NCBI RefSeq assembly: GCF_932274485.2
Contig: NC_065884.2
Location: 51,646,546-51,710,545 of the forward strand
DNA from: Patella vulgata
Taxonomy: Eukaryota; Mollusca; Gastropoda; Patellidae
Reading direction: 5' to 3'
DNA: 64,000 nucleotides
Shown here: in pieces, positions 32,544-43,047 of the stretch
How positions within the stretch are numbered: the first letter of the stretch is position 1
Layout: each line of letters begins with the position of its first letter
Translations under genes and position numbers: made by a program
The notes under the pieces: model-generated
What the model was told of the DNA's origin: nothing
The model's input: the letters and a program-made list of their open reading frames with translations, nothing else
Databases searched by the model: none

Positions 32544-33045
32544 ATTAAAGGAACTAAGTCTCTAACTCAATATTTTCCATAATATTCGAAATTAAAAACA
32601 CGAATTAGAATTCAATATTGACCAATTTCAATCAATATTGGTGTTATTTTGTCGTGAAAATATAATATGAAATATTTAGGACTCAATTAGCATTTTCTAA
32701 TCAGTACACGAGTCGTGTACGGTATGGTTTCGGGTGCCATTTGGTAATAACAAATAAGAAACATATCCTACAAAACAATGTGGAAGAAATTAGTAAAGGC
32801 TGATTCATAAACGACAAAATAATAATTCAAAAATCGTTCAGAATGCACTAAGCAAGCGTAAACGACTACCGTTCAATCTGAACTGTTTACGTATTTCATC
32901 AAACATAATTGATTACAAATCATTATAGGCCTATTTTTTTCAAAAATTGAATATAAATCACTTTACATAAATTAATATGTGCTTTTAGAACCATTTTTGT
33001 CTATTTCAAGGTTTCAAAATATAGAGAGATATGCGCTCTTTAAAC
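32544..33045. mobile_element. MITE-1 copy 2
   Basis: Left end ATTAAAGGAACTAAGTCTCT; right end complement GTTTAAAGAGCGCATATCTC. It shares the internal CAGTACACGAGTCGTGTACG palindrome and CAATATTGRYGTTATTTTGTC-type blocks with copy 1. It is more diverged. Confidence 0.75.
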
Positions 33046-33099
33046 ACCAGTCTATACAATACCACGAATGAATCGAAATCGGCTCTAAAATAACTTGTC

Positions 33100-34060
33100 T
33101 CAAATTGCTAATAAAGTTTTGAAAAAATATATGACAGAAAAATGAAAAAAATAATTTGAAAAATGAGGAAAAGGAAGGTAAAAATATTTTATCAGCCTAT
33201 ATAATACTTCTGTATTGAAGAGCACAAAAAAAAAAAAAAAAAAAAAATTACCGTTATTTTGTGGAATATCCGTTACATCAAACAAAGGGTAGCTCCATCC
33301 AGTATGCGTGATTGTTAAAAACATAAAAACAACCGTATTGATGACGGTTAACATCTCCGTAACATACAGATAAATATATATAATATTTATAATGTTGAGT
33401 TCTCGCTCTTATAATATATACAGGTATAGAAGCCGCACTTCCAACAATTGCCTGTTACATGATCAAGCGATGTTTTATGATTGCTGCGGATCTATCAAGA
33501 ACTGTGTAGGTGACCAAAACAATGACGTCTGACTATTATGTTTTTACCCCCTTTCCCTTTTCTCATAATCTTCTCTTAAATTAGCGTTCAGCTTGTCGCG
33601 ACTATTTACATAGCAACCGTTAATAATAATCGTATTCCAATTATCATGAACGATGTATATTGCTTTGTTTTACCTTCGATCACACCCCCTCACCCGTCAA
33701 TCAATGGAATTTCAACTAAAAAATATGACAAGGCAGGTCGAGGGAGTGGCTTACTAATAGTTTGGCAAATTTCCCCGTCGCGATCAATACCACGTTTCTC
33801 ATTTAATATTTTAGAAATGATTCAGAGTCCCAAGTTACCAAAACAAAAACAAACGATGTCGCCATAAAGTGTGACAATATGCAACGTAGAATTGTATCAG
33901 AGGTGTGACGCGATTAATAACAAGGGCTACTACACACGTGCTGTACTAAAAATAACCATGAATAAAGAACATTTATAAAGCCTTATAATGAAATTGATAA
34001 TATCGGAAGTGGACCTGTAATGATCTCTTACTGGTTTAACTATGACAATGTAGTATCAAC
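33100..34060. other. unannotated stretch
   Basis: A long A-run at 33226-33247 and AT-rich sequence. No gene supported. Confidence 0.45.
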
Positions 34061-34068
34061 CATTAATG

Positions 34069-34436
34069 CAGGGGTATCAAACACATTTCGATTCAGGGGC
34101 CACATGAACTAAAATTTTACATCAAGTGGACCGGGGATATACAAAAATATCAAGATAAAGAAAATTGTATTGATTTATTTGACTAAAATCGTTATATCTT
34201 ATATGCAATACGATACTCTGAAATGGACCAAAATAGCCATTTATTTTTAATTTTACACTGAATTCTTTTAGAAACAACGACAAAACGTTGTTAACATTGA
34301 GAAACTTTTATTTTAGAGTCCCCCACAATAATAGTTGTTTATCGACACCCCAGTTTGTTGTAATTTGTTCCATGGGCCACATTTAAACCCTTGGCGGGCT
34401 GGATCTGGCCCACAGGACGCATATTTGACAACCCTG
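34069..34436. mobile_element. hAT-like MITE with 8-bp target duplication
   Basis: Starts CAGGGGTATCAAACACATTT and ends ATATTTGACAACCCTG, giving short hAT-type inverted ends of the CAGGGG...CCCCTG kind. It is flanked by perfect CATTAATG (34061-34068 and 34437-34444), the 8-bp duplication typical of hAT. The inner GGGGCCACATGAACT and GGCGGGCTGGATCTGGCCCA blocks are also typical of this group. It is 368 bp with no transposase. Confidence 0.92.
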
Positions 34437-34449
34437 CATTAATGTAATA

Positions 34450-34802
34450 TGTAATAAAATGGGTTTAGCGCCCTACTGTTTTGCTACGACTGGGATAATA
34501 CGCCATACAGTGTGTTCTGAAGGAAATTTTGCTCGGACAGTGGCGCTACGGCCTACTCTTATATCGAATTCCAACTGCCAAGGGATCTATTACGTGCACG
34601 CCGATGTGTGCACGGTACCTCAATTTTTGTCCCATCCGAAGGGCTAGACACCTGTCCATGCCAGGCCCTCCTCCCTGCACCACTAACAAGGGGAACCCAC
34701 GTCGGAAAATCCATATGAACTTTCTCGGCAAACACCGGTATCGAACCCGCGACCTTCAGGCTATCGGGCCAGCGTCTTTCTGATTCAGACACCGTGGCTC
34801 CT
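34450..34802 (-). mobile_element. SINE-A, full length with target duplication
   Basis: Minus-strand copy from TAAAATGGGTTTAGCGCC to GGTATCGAACCCGCGACC (B box, about 34739) and CAGACACCGTGGCTC. It is flanked by CATTAATGTAATA at 34437-34449 and 34803-34815 (13 bp, perfect). The left repeat overlaps the right target duplication of the hAT-like MITE. Confidence 0.93.
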
Positions 34803-34959
34803 CATTAATGTAATAACAGAGAAGTTAAGTGAAAAGACAGTGCCATTGAGATATATCTGTAATAATAGACAAACAGTTATTTTATACTGCAAATACACGG
34901 GTCGCAATTACTGTTTATAAGATTAAACTAAGCCTCTTAGGTCTTTCGGGGGTCTTAGG

Positions 34960-35095
34960 TAGGGTTTAGGAAACCGGAGGAACCGGAGAAAACACACGAG
35001 GTTGGACAGGCGACCCTACTCCTTGCCACGTACAAGTGGGGAATCGAAACCATGCCACTTGTCTCAATCCACTTATCCAATTGTCTGGATAACCT
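34960..35095 (-). mobile_element. SINE-B head fragment
   Basis: ACCGGAGGAACCGGAGAAAA, ACGAGGTTGGACAGGCGACC, CTACTCCTTG and GGAATCGAAACCATGCCACT are the complement of the SINE-B head and early body, with the B box GTTTCGATTCC. Confidence 0.75.
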
Positions 35096-35230
35096 TGGTA
35101 TGCCAGTTGGCCAAAAAATAATTTCAAGAATTAGAAACTATAATCTCTTTAAAAGTAGTCACCCAACTGAAATACAGTAATTATTTTCCATAGACCCCAT
35201 GTGTTTAATTGAATATGTTCAATTACTATA

Positions 35231-35462
35231 CTAATGTCCAAAAGAAAGTATACACTGTCCATTTTGTGCTGCATCAACCAAAGTCGTTTTTCCATGGTAT
35301 ACGGTATTTGGGTAGAATGTAAATTTGTTTCACATTTTTATTTTGCTTAGAAATGTTGAGTTTGGACGCAAGAGACCAACCCAGTAATGCTTTATCAAAT
35401 GTTTTTAATCTAAACAAAACTTAGTCATACTTTTAGTGTGTATACTTTCTTTTGGACGTCAG
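35231..35462. mobile_element. Tc1/mariner-like MITE, TA target
   Basis: Left end CTAATGTCCAAAAGAAAGTA and right end its complement (TACTTTCTTTTGGACGTCAG), with ~26-bp TIRs, bordered by TA on both sides (35229-35230, 35463-35464). It is 232 bp and non-coding. The ends resemble, in arrangement, those of the autonomous-size Tc1 element at 56948-58437. Confidence 0.88.
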
Positions 35463-35577
35463 TATATATGCCGTAATCAACAATAGTATTGTTTATGTTT
35501 GTCTTTTAAGTATGCGTGACAGTTTTTTTTTCTTTTAAAAACTATCCCGTAATCGTCCTATCTTAATTCCCAGTGTA

Positions 35578-35702
35578 AGGTGTAGCTCACTAAACAACGG
35601 ATCCCGTGTACACAATGGCATGCACGTAAAATAATCTTTGACAGGTGGAGTGCGAATAAAATAAGGCCAGATTTTATTAGCTCGGTCAATGCAGAAGATT
35701 AA
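35578..35702 (+). mobile_element. SINE-A fragment
   Basis: GTGTAGCTCACTAA, GTGTACACAATGGCATGCAC, GTAAAATAATCTTTGACAGG and AATAAAATAAGGCCAG are scattered SINE-A body blocks in order. Heavily deleted. Confidence 0.6.
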
Positions 35703-35710
35703 TATTTTTC

Positions 35711-35876
35711 TTTGCCAACTATAGGCTAATGAAGGCGGGTTTATATACCATTCAGTTTGCTACCATTAAAATTTTGTCCGGACTGCGGCGTTTCCGCCTA
35801 CCCCTCGTCGAATTCCAACTGCCAATGGTTTTTACATTCACTAGGTGTCTCGCTTTTTCGGATCGACCCCAGCAAC
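35711..35876 (-). mobile_element. SINE-A fragment, opposite orientation
   Basis: GGCTAATGAAGGCGGG, CCATTCAGTTTGCTA, TTGTCCGGACTGCGGCGTTT, CGAATTCCAACTGCCAATGG. It lies head-to-head with the plus fragment just before it. Confidence 0.75.
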
Positions 35877-35879
35877 CTC

Positions 35880-36400
35880 ATAGAGGCACCGTAGCAATAT
35901 ACATGTAGCGTATAATAATCATAATAATCAGCTGGAACCCTTGTCAATATGGCTGTTATAATTAAGAGGAAGTCTATTTTTCCATATTAATTATTAGTAT
36001 AATCAAAAGTCTGTAAGTTTCCACATAATAACCATTATGCAGAAATGTGTGAAAGCAAACAGTAGTCTTTAGGGATTTAGTGAATCTATATAAAATATAT
36101 TTAATTAGTATAATGTATGACGACTTGTAGGCGGGGGCCAATTACTGGATAAATGTCATCTGTCACAAATGTGGATATGAATTTATCACTCATAGTGCAA
36201 TCGAGGGCCACGGGGATTAAGGTGAATATTTAGCAGAGCAATACTAAATATTTAAAATAAAATCTGATTACTTCTGAAGTCGTAGAACACAGAATCAAAA
36301 TGATGAAAGAATTAATCGATTAATTGCCGTATCTTAATAATGGATACGCGATATTTTAAAGGACAATGCAGTGTCCATAGATTTTTTATGTACAGTAGAA
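35880..36400. other. unannotated AT-rich stretch
   Basis: Nothing beyond short AT runs. Confidence 0.5.
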
Positions 36401-36402
36401 TT

Positions 36403-36508
36403 GATTAAACCCATTATATGTTTCATTTTTATATAAAAGCCGTTTGTTATTTTTTGATTAAACCCATTATATGTTTCATTTTTATATAAAAGCCGTTTGT
36501 TATTTTTT
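36403..36508 (+). repeat. 53-bp tandem duplication
   Basis: GATTAAACCCATTATATGTT begins two units of 53 bp, 36403-36455 and 36456-36508, that are identical to my reading. The duplication is therefore recent. Confidence 0.95.
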
Positions 36509-36775
36509 TGAAGATTTCGGATTTCACGAAAACTTGGAAATGATTATTACCGACTGAAGACCGAAGTAGAGAGCGATATATAAGGTACACAGTTCACTGA
36601 TAATTGGCCTTATAGGGTTCTACAATACTTTTTATATAAGATTTAGATAAACAGCTGGCTATACTTGTTATAATTGTTCAAAAATGATTAATTCAAAATT
36701 AATATATCAAAAATTTCATTCAAATTACTTCATTCTGAGCCATGTTATCACCGTTTGAAGTTTTGGCCAGATGTG

Positions 36776-36950
36776 GCATAGATTGTTTATTATCGTAACA
36801 ACGGTATTGTTATTCGACACAGCCTCGCGACCGTATTTTAATCCTTTTGAATCTCCGCCAACCGATGACCTAGAGGGTTGATTATTGGCTTGTCGTGTGA
36901 ATAAATGTCTATATAACAGTTTATATAAATTTTGAAGCATATGAGGATTG
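36776..36950 (+). mobile_element. MITE-2, partial
   Basis: GTTTATTATCGTAACAACGG, CCGATGACCTAGAGGGTTGA, TTGGCTTGTCGTGTGAATAA and AATTTTGAAGCAT match the interior of the other copies. Confidence 0.6.
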
Positions 36951-37009
36951 TAACACTATCTCAGTGATAACAGAGATCAGTTTAGTAAATATATGATTTA
37001 TTTACATCA

Positions 37010-37169
37010 GGGCCCTTATTCACAAAAACTAAGATACAATCGAAATTTTAAGAAATACTGCAATTCGATTGGCTGACCAGTAAAATCAATTTGCATATAT
37101 CCAATGAAGTTGCAGTATTTCTTAAAATCCCGGTTGTAACTTAGTTTAAGTTTTCGTGAATAAGGGTCC
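37010..37169. mobile_element. palindromic MITE, ~55-bp arms
   Basis: GGGCCCTTATTCACAAAAAC, AAGATACAATCG and TTTTAAGAAATACTGCAA are mirrored by the right end finishing at 37169, with few mismatches and one 5-bp gap. The middle holds GGCTGACCAGTAAAATC. It is 160 bp. Confidence 0.88.
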
Positions 37170-38300
37170 GGGTATATAAAACATCTACAGTTACATACAT
37201 ACAGCATGAACTAAACTACATCGGGAACTAGACTTCTACAGGAACACATATAACAATATTAAATCCACTATTCCGCCCTTCTGCCAATACCCTCGGACAA
37301 TAGATGTAATACAATATCATTTGGGATCTAAATTTTATTATTGTATTTTGAATTCATATTTTAATTTATATTTTTCATTTGTAACTCATTTTGGACATGT
37401 GACAGATTAATTATAAAATGTAATCTACATCAGGTGTGAGGGTTATGACATAGTATTATGTAAGATATAATGGGTTGTCAAACTTATTTGCTCGGTTTGT
37501 CTTTAGACAAGTATTTGATATAAGATTTAAGCTTAACAAGTATTCTTAATGTTACGATTGGGAATATCTGACTATTTACATGTGTTTAATATTTTATATT
37601 CCAAATCTAACAACAGACATACTTTGACCGGAGAGTCGCGCATTCCTGCTTCAGCCAAGCGCTGCGTTTAGTTCCTAATTAGAGTCTTGTAAATCGAGAC
37701 CAGGGAGTGTGTCGTTCTTCGTTTCCGGTTAATAAAAAATTGATGTTTGACAATATCATGTCTCTCTCTCTCTTCAGATCTGGTGGCGAGGTGGTATATG
37801 TCATCAATTAGGGGATAGAACCCAAACCCTGGCCTATACAGAGCAAGCAATAAGGCTCGACCCAATCTCAACTTAAAATGCACCCCGCGGCCAGGTGGGG
37901 GTAACATTAACAAGCATAAACACCTATTGTCTAGTGTAAGATGTGTGATAATTAGTTTTCATTGTTCTGATTACCAACGCCTATTTACTCGGCTTGCTAT
38001 AAAAACTGACACTAAGTCATTAGCCTGTCAATCAGTCTCTATGTGCCTACGAGTTATCCAATCAGCCTAATTGTTTATTTAACATATAACCAATCAGGAT
38101 TGTCTGCCGAGATCACGTGACAGATACCCCTGCACGTTACAAAAGGGCATACTTTGAGAGGAGAGGGGTCCCGTGAGGCCTAAGGGAAGCAGCTATAGAT
38201 AGACGTCACTATATCCAACCAAATGATGTTCATATGTACCTGTAAATATGTTATCCAGTATTAAAATATCTTTTTAAAAAAGAAGAGTTATGTATTCTAT
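37170..38300. other. unannotated stretch
   Basis: Short CT run at about 37760 and otherwise plain sequence. No gene supported. Confidence 0.5.
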
Positions 38301-38310
38301 CACCATTCAG

Positions 38311-38528
38311 GATGGATGGCTGAATGGTTTGCGTGCGCGCGCTGTATCATAAAGTGTGTCATTGAGTCGACTGGCGTTGTTTCGAATCCCCGGTTGATCG
38401 TACAAGGAGTAGGGTCGCCTGTCCAACCTCGTGGGTTATCTCCGGGTGCTCCGGTTTATTGAAAAAAAATTAAACCATATGTTAGTCCCGAAATGACCTA
38501 GTTTGTGTCGAGTGTACGTTAAACCCCA

Positions 38529-38562
<34 letters not shown>

Positions 38563-38563
38563 G
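38311..38563 (+). mobile_element. SINE-B, best full-length copy
   Basis: The tRNA-like head has GGATGGCTGAATGGTTTGCG (A-box region, about 38316) and GTTTCGAATCCCC (B box, about 38380). The body reads AGGAGTAGGGTCGCCTGTCC, AACCTCGTGGGTT and CTCCGGGTGCTCCGGTTTA, then ACCATATGTTAGTCCCGAAA and TGACCTAGTTTGTGTCGAG, and ends GTACGTTAAACCCCATC with a (CT)n tail. It is pol III-type and non-autonomous. Confidence 0.88.
38527..38563 (+). repeat. (CT)n microsatellite, SINE-B tail
   Basis: About 17 CT units with one TTT interruption, directly after the conserved SINE-B 3' block. Confidence 0.85.
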
Positions 38564-38683
38564 TCGTACCGAAAATCACAAACGATGTATCAGACACGGA
38601 CAGTAATTGTTGAGAAAAAAACATGAACCGTATGAAAGCCATAATAATATCTCATATAGGAATCTTCATAAAAATCAGAGAAA

Positions 38684-40975
38684 AATATAATAATAATAAT
38701 AACTATCTTTTCTATACCGCTGAACATTCAGTCAGTCTGACTGCTCTGTGGCGCTTTACAATGTAGATATGATTATAAAAAACATACATGTATACAAATA
38801 AACAAAAGAATACAAAGGAATAGTCAAGTTGCAATATACAAATAGAAAGTGAAGCATTTAAATTATAGTTCAAACGTTTTGGTAAAAAACATGGGTTTTA
38901 GACGTCGTTTAAATATAGCCAAGTTTGGACTATTTTGGACTTCCGGAGGCAATTTGTTCCATTCTTTTGGTGCTGCGTATGCAAAAGCACTCTCACCAAA
39001 TTTTGACTTCTGTACTGGATATACAAGTTGGTTTTTATGAGATGAACGTAAGGAACAAGAAGGTACATATTGTTTAATTAAATCGGATAAATATGATGGT
39101 GCCAAAGGCTCGTTTAAACAGTTGAAAGTGATTGTGTTAATTTTGAAAATGATGCGCTGATTAACCGGTAGCCAATGTAACTGTTTTAGAACAGGTGTAA
39201 TATGGTCAGATGGTTTGGTGAGAGATACAATTCGAGCTGCTTTATTCGGGATTTTCTGTAGCTGACTTACAAGTGTTTTAGGAAGAGAATACAATAATGA
39301 ATTACAATAATCTAAAGATGACATGACAAAAGCATTTATTAACATTTTAGTGGATCAAGGTCAATAAAGGGTCGAATTTTGCCAATGTTATACAGGTGAA
39401 AGTTCGCCTTTTTGCACAACCTGGATACATGGGTTTTCATATCGAAGAACGAGTCATAGAACACACCAAGATTCCTGACACAGTTGGATGGGGTTATGGC
39501 TGTGCTTCCAATAGTCACAGGGTTGATGTCAATGTTCTTTTTATTCCCGATTATTATATTTTCTGTTTTGTCGTCGTTCAATTCTAATTCGTTTAATGCA
39601 CGCTTCAAGTTCTAATGTAGTGGTATCTGGTGAAGGATCAAGTTCAACATATAACTGGGTATCATCCGCATAGAGGTGGTAATTAAGACCCATCTCACGG
39701 ATGATATCTCCAATTGGTGCAGTGTATGCTGTGAACAAAACCGGTCCCAATACGGATCCCTGGGGAACACCAAAATCAAGAACTTTTAGGCATTGATTGA
39801 GATGCGTCAATAACAATACTCCGATGTCTTCCACCCAGATAGGACTCAAACCACTTCAGTGCGTCTCCGGATATACCGTATCTCGCCGAGTTTCAAGCCT
39901 CCCGGGTATGATTGATTGATCTATCGTATCAAATGCCGCACCAAAGTCCAATAAAACTAGTGATTCCGGTTTCTTCCGATCCAAGCTGCATACGATATCA
40001 TTGTGAACACGAAGCAAGGCGGATTCCGTACTGTGCCGTTTTTTGTATGCTGATTGAAATTTTTCTTGGAGATTGTTTTCACACAAATGATATTAAAAAC
40101 GATTAAGGACAATTTTTTCCAATAATTTTCGAAATGAAAGATAAATTTGACACAGGTCGGTAATATTTTAGCACATTAGGATCAAGGGTTGATTTTTTTA
40201 TGAGGGGTGTCACATGGGCTGTTTTAAGCGTTTCGCATACTTCTGCGCCTACTAAAGACGTGTTCACGATTTGGGTGATCACTGGAATTAACTCCACTTC
40301 GGACTTCTTTAGTATACATGTTGGCAGAGGATCGAGGGAACATGACTTTGAGGCTGATTTCTGAATTGTTTCTCTTGTCTCATCTTCTGTTGCTAGATTA
40401 AAGTTCTCAAGTGTGCAACCTTCAAACTTTTTCTCAATGAATATGTTTATTATTTACTTACACTGAGTCCTAGTGGAATGGTGGAGACTTTGTCGTGAAA
40501 AAATTCAGAAAATTGATCTGATAGGCTAGCATCATTTTGAACCTAGTGGAATGGTGGAGACTTTGTCGTGAAAAAATTCAGAAAATTGATCTGATAGGCT
40601 AGCATCATTTTGAACCGATGTCAGAACCTTTGCTTCTCTTGGTTTTAGCAGACTGTTTGTAATTTTGTAGACTTCGCGTGGATTATGTTTGTTTGATAAC
40701 AGACAGTCCTTAGTGAAGGGTCGTTTAGCCAATTCAAAAATTGTTAGTGGATCGAGCCTTATTGTAAATTTGTCTGTGAATTTCCAGATTGGTTTTTCTC
40801 CATGTTTTCCCGGTTTTCCTCCGTTTAACCTTGTGATCACGTATTTCGTCAGTGTACCATTGTTTATTAGGCCAAATAATGATTTCTTTTGTTTTCAGTG
40901 GAGCTTGTTTTTCCAGTATTTTGGAAAGAATGTCATTGTAAACATCCACTTGTTAGTGGGTATCCGGCTTGGTGG
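38684..40975 (-). pseudogene. CR1/L2-like LINE, 5' truncated and broken
   Basis: Read on the minus strand, blocks of one reverse transcriptase lie in order. KQAPLKTKEIIIWPNKQWYT is upstream of RT at about 40870. PLIKKSTLDPNVLKYYRPVS is at about 40180. LLDFGAAFDTIDQ is motif A at about 39930. FGVPQGSVLGPVLF and HLYADDTQLYVEL are motif C, with an intact YADD at 39661-39672. CVRNLGVFYDS follows. A C-terminal region SLDYCNSLLYSLPKTL ... FGESAFAYAAPKEWNKLP is at 38863-39345. The 3' end is a (TTATTA)n run at 38684-38700, as usual for CR1/L2-type elements. The APE endonuclease is missing. The frame shifts several times, and a 73-bp duplication (40470-40615) sits inside. Confidence 0.9.
40470..40615 (-). 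repeat. 73-bp tandem duplication inside the LINE
   Basis: Units 40470-40542 and 40543-40615 appear identical. They cover the FFHDKVSTIPL coding block, which is therefore repeated. It arose after the LINE inserted or in its source. Confidence 0.93.
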
Positions 40976-41241
40976 CAATGGTACTCAGAAGTAATGAATT
41001 ATTAATATCGTTTCTAAATTTATGAATAGGAATGTTTTTTGTTTTTCTGAAACTTATCGTCCTCTTATGTGTTATTGTTTTAATTTGCCGAAGAAAAAAA
41101 AGGTAATATTGAGAGCTAATTAACTCACCCCGATGTCATCAATTTCAGTCGTAGATTTTTGTGCTAATTAATATATTCTCTCTTTTCGAGATAAAGCCAA
41201 TTATCATAAAACACTATCAACGGCAGCATAGGAGACATTAA

Positions 41242-41857
41242 TCGATGGCTTGGAACACACCTGTACTATGTCCATTTTTTAAGGTTTGAGAAAAAAACGT
41301 ATTTTAAGATTTCAATAAGCTATAAAAAAGTAAGTTATCTGTGGATGTATATGGTTTCAGGAAAGATTATTGCTTGAATCAATTCAAATAGGCTGATAGA
41401 GACGCACTTCAACTTAAGCACAGCATACAGCTGATTTTTGGATAAATGTGATCCACAATGACTTATGTCCGTACTTTTTTGTCAGAATAATTGCACAAAA
41501 GACTTATGTCCGGACATGGACTATGTGTGTTCTAAAGAAATATGTGGGTAGTGCACAACAAATGACTTATGTCCGTACTTTTTTGTTCAAATTGATGTAC
41601 AAATGACTTATGTCCGCACTTTTTTGCCAGAATAAATGCACAAAAGACTTATGTCCGGACATGGACTATGTGTGCTCTAAAGAAATATGTGGGTAGTACA
41701 TAACACTTATGATTATTTTGCCTTTTCGACAGCTTTAAATTGTCAGGGGACTTGTATCTTTTTACACAACATGCGCCCTGGAATAAGGATTTTTAATATC
41801 TAAAAATCTTATTTTCACCAAAAATGGACATAGTACAGTTGTACTCTAAGCCATCGA
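41242..41857. mobile_element. TIR element carrying ACTTATGTCCG repeats
   Basis: Left end TCGATGGCTTGGAACACACC then TGTACTATGTCCATTTTT. The right end is the complement finishing at 41857 (~38-bp TIR, a few mismatches). Inside, a ~105-bp unit (GACTTATGTCCG, ACTTTTTTG, GCACAAAAG, GGACATGGACTATGTG, AAGAAATATGTGGGTAG) is present about twice (41459-41566 and 41600-41705). It is 616 bp with no transposase. Confidence 0.85.
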
Positions 41858-42589
41858 ATTTTGTTTGTCGTAATCTGATATCAATTAGTTTTGTAGAACT
41901 AGAAAAATAATAACAATAAAATATAACGTTTTCAAATTGGATTCCAAGGTTCTTTTTATAAATTAGATATAAAGTCATACTAATATCGCATATAGGAATC
42001 TTCATTGAATTCAGAGACAGTTATAGTGTGTTTATTATTTTAAAATTCAAAGAGCATATAAGATATTGTTGTATCCGTGCATCTGTCATGGTTTTGTGCT
42101 TGTATTGACCAAAATCAGACATGTCTTTTCCTTCATTTAATTATCATTAATATTTTATATAACATCAAAAGAACAGGTTTAAATTTTTTTCTGTACAACT
42201 ACGGCAACGAAACGGGATTGCATTCCAAAGATGTTTGAGTAGTCAGCCGAATGTTTTGGCAAATGTAGTTCAGCTTTATTTGTAGTCATCTTAATTGTTA
42301 AATTTTGCTTAAAGGGTGTATGACTCGAGTTGCTATAACAAGCTTTCTAGTTGATGTGAGGAATTAGCCAATGAAACGGTCTATTACGGCGAGTCCTTGG
42401 CGTGCTCTGCACGGAACTGTGGGTAAACCCCTAGAAATGCCAACGATGATTGATGAATCAATGTCTTACGTATGACCCCTGACGCGACCTCTTTAAACCT
42501 TGACGTCAACGTAACGGTTAATCCCCGCTTACGACGTCATTTAAAAATTTAATTTAATCAATCAATGAAATCCTGTTTAAATCCAAGCC

Positions 42590-42730
42590 GAATCCAAGCC
42601 ATCCGTGGGGCTACAGAGTTGATTTTGTGCTTGTTGTGTAAATGAAGATCTAATTCATAATTTCTATGACATCTGAAGCCTAAATAAAGACTTGCAATAA
42701 TCAGATTTAGCTCTCGCATAATGTATGTTT
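42590..42730 (+). mobile_element. MITE-2, partial
   Basis: AAGCCATCCGTGGGGCTACA, TTGTGCTTGTTGTGTAAATG, AAATAAAGACTTGCAATAAT and CTCTCGCATAATGTAT match the right half of MITE-2. Confidence 0.55.
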
Positions 42731-42797
42731 AATCGCACAATTTGTAGTATATGTAATATGAGGGTATCTTTAAGGACAAATATAATCCAGCAATAAT

Positions 42798-43047
42798 AGT
42801 CATATTAATTATATAATATTACAAATTAGTTAATTGAAGGTAACTCTTAATAGCTTTTTAGTTCCTTTAGTGCCCGCTAAAGGTCGCGGTAAGTTCGGGG
42901 TCAAAATGGCTGTTGGCCAGACATCGTTGTTTTGATTGACATCGTTTATTTACGTTATTATTAATTGTGTATATAATGTGAGGATGCATTAGAATTATAT
43001 AAATACATCGTTTCGTCATTCCTCTGGATTCATATCGAACATTCTGT
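42798..43047 (+). repeat. left LTR of the BEL/Pao fossil
   Basis: Shares ATTATATAATATTACAAA, TTTTTAGTTCCTTTAGTGCC, CAGACATCGTTGTTTTGA, GTGAGGATGCATTA and AATACATCGTTTCGTCATTC with 50223-50456 in order. The outer edges are accurate to a few bases. Confidence 0.88.
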
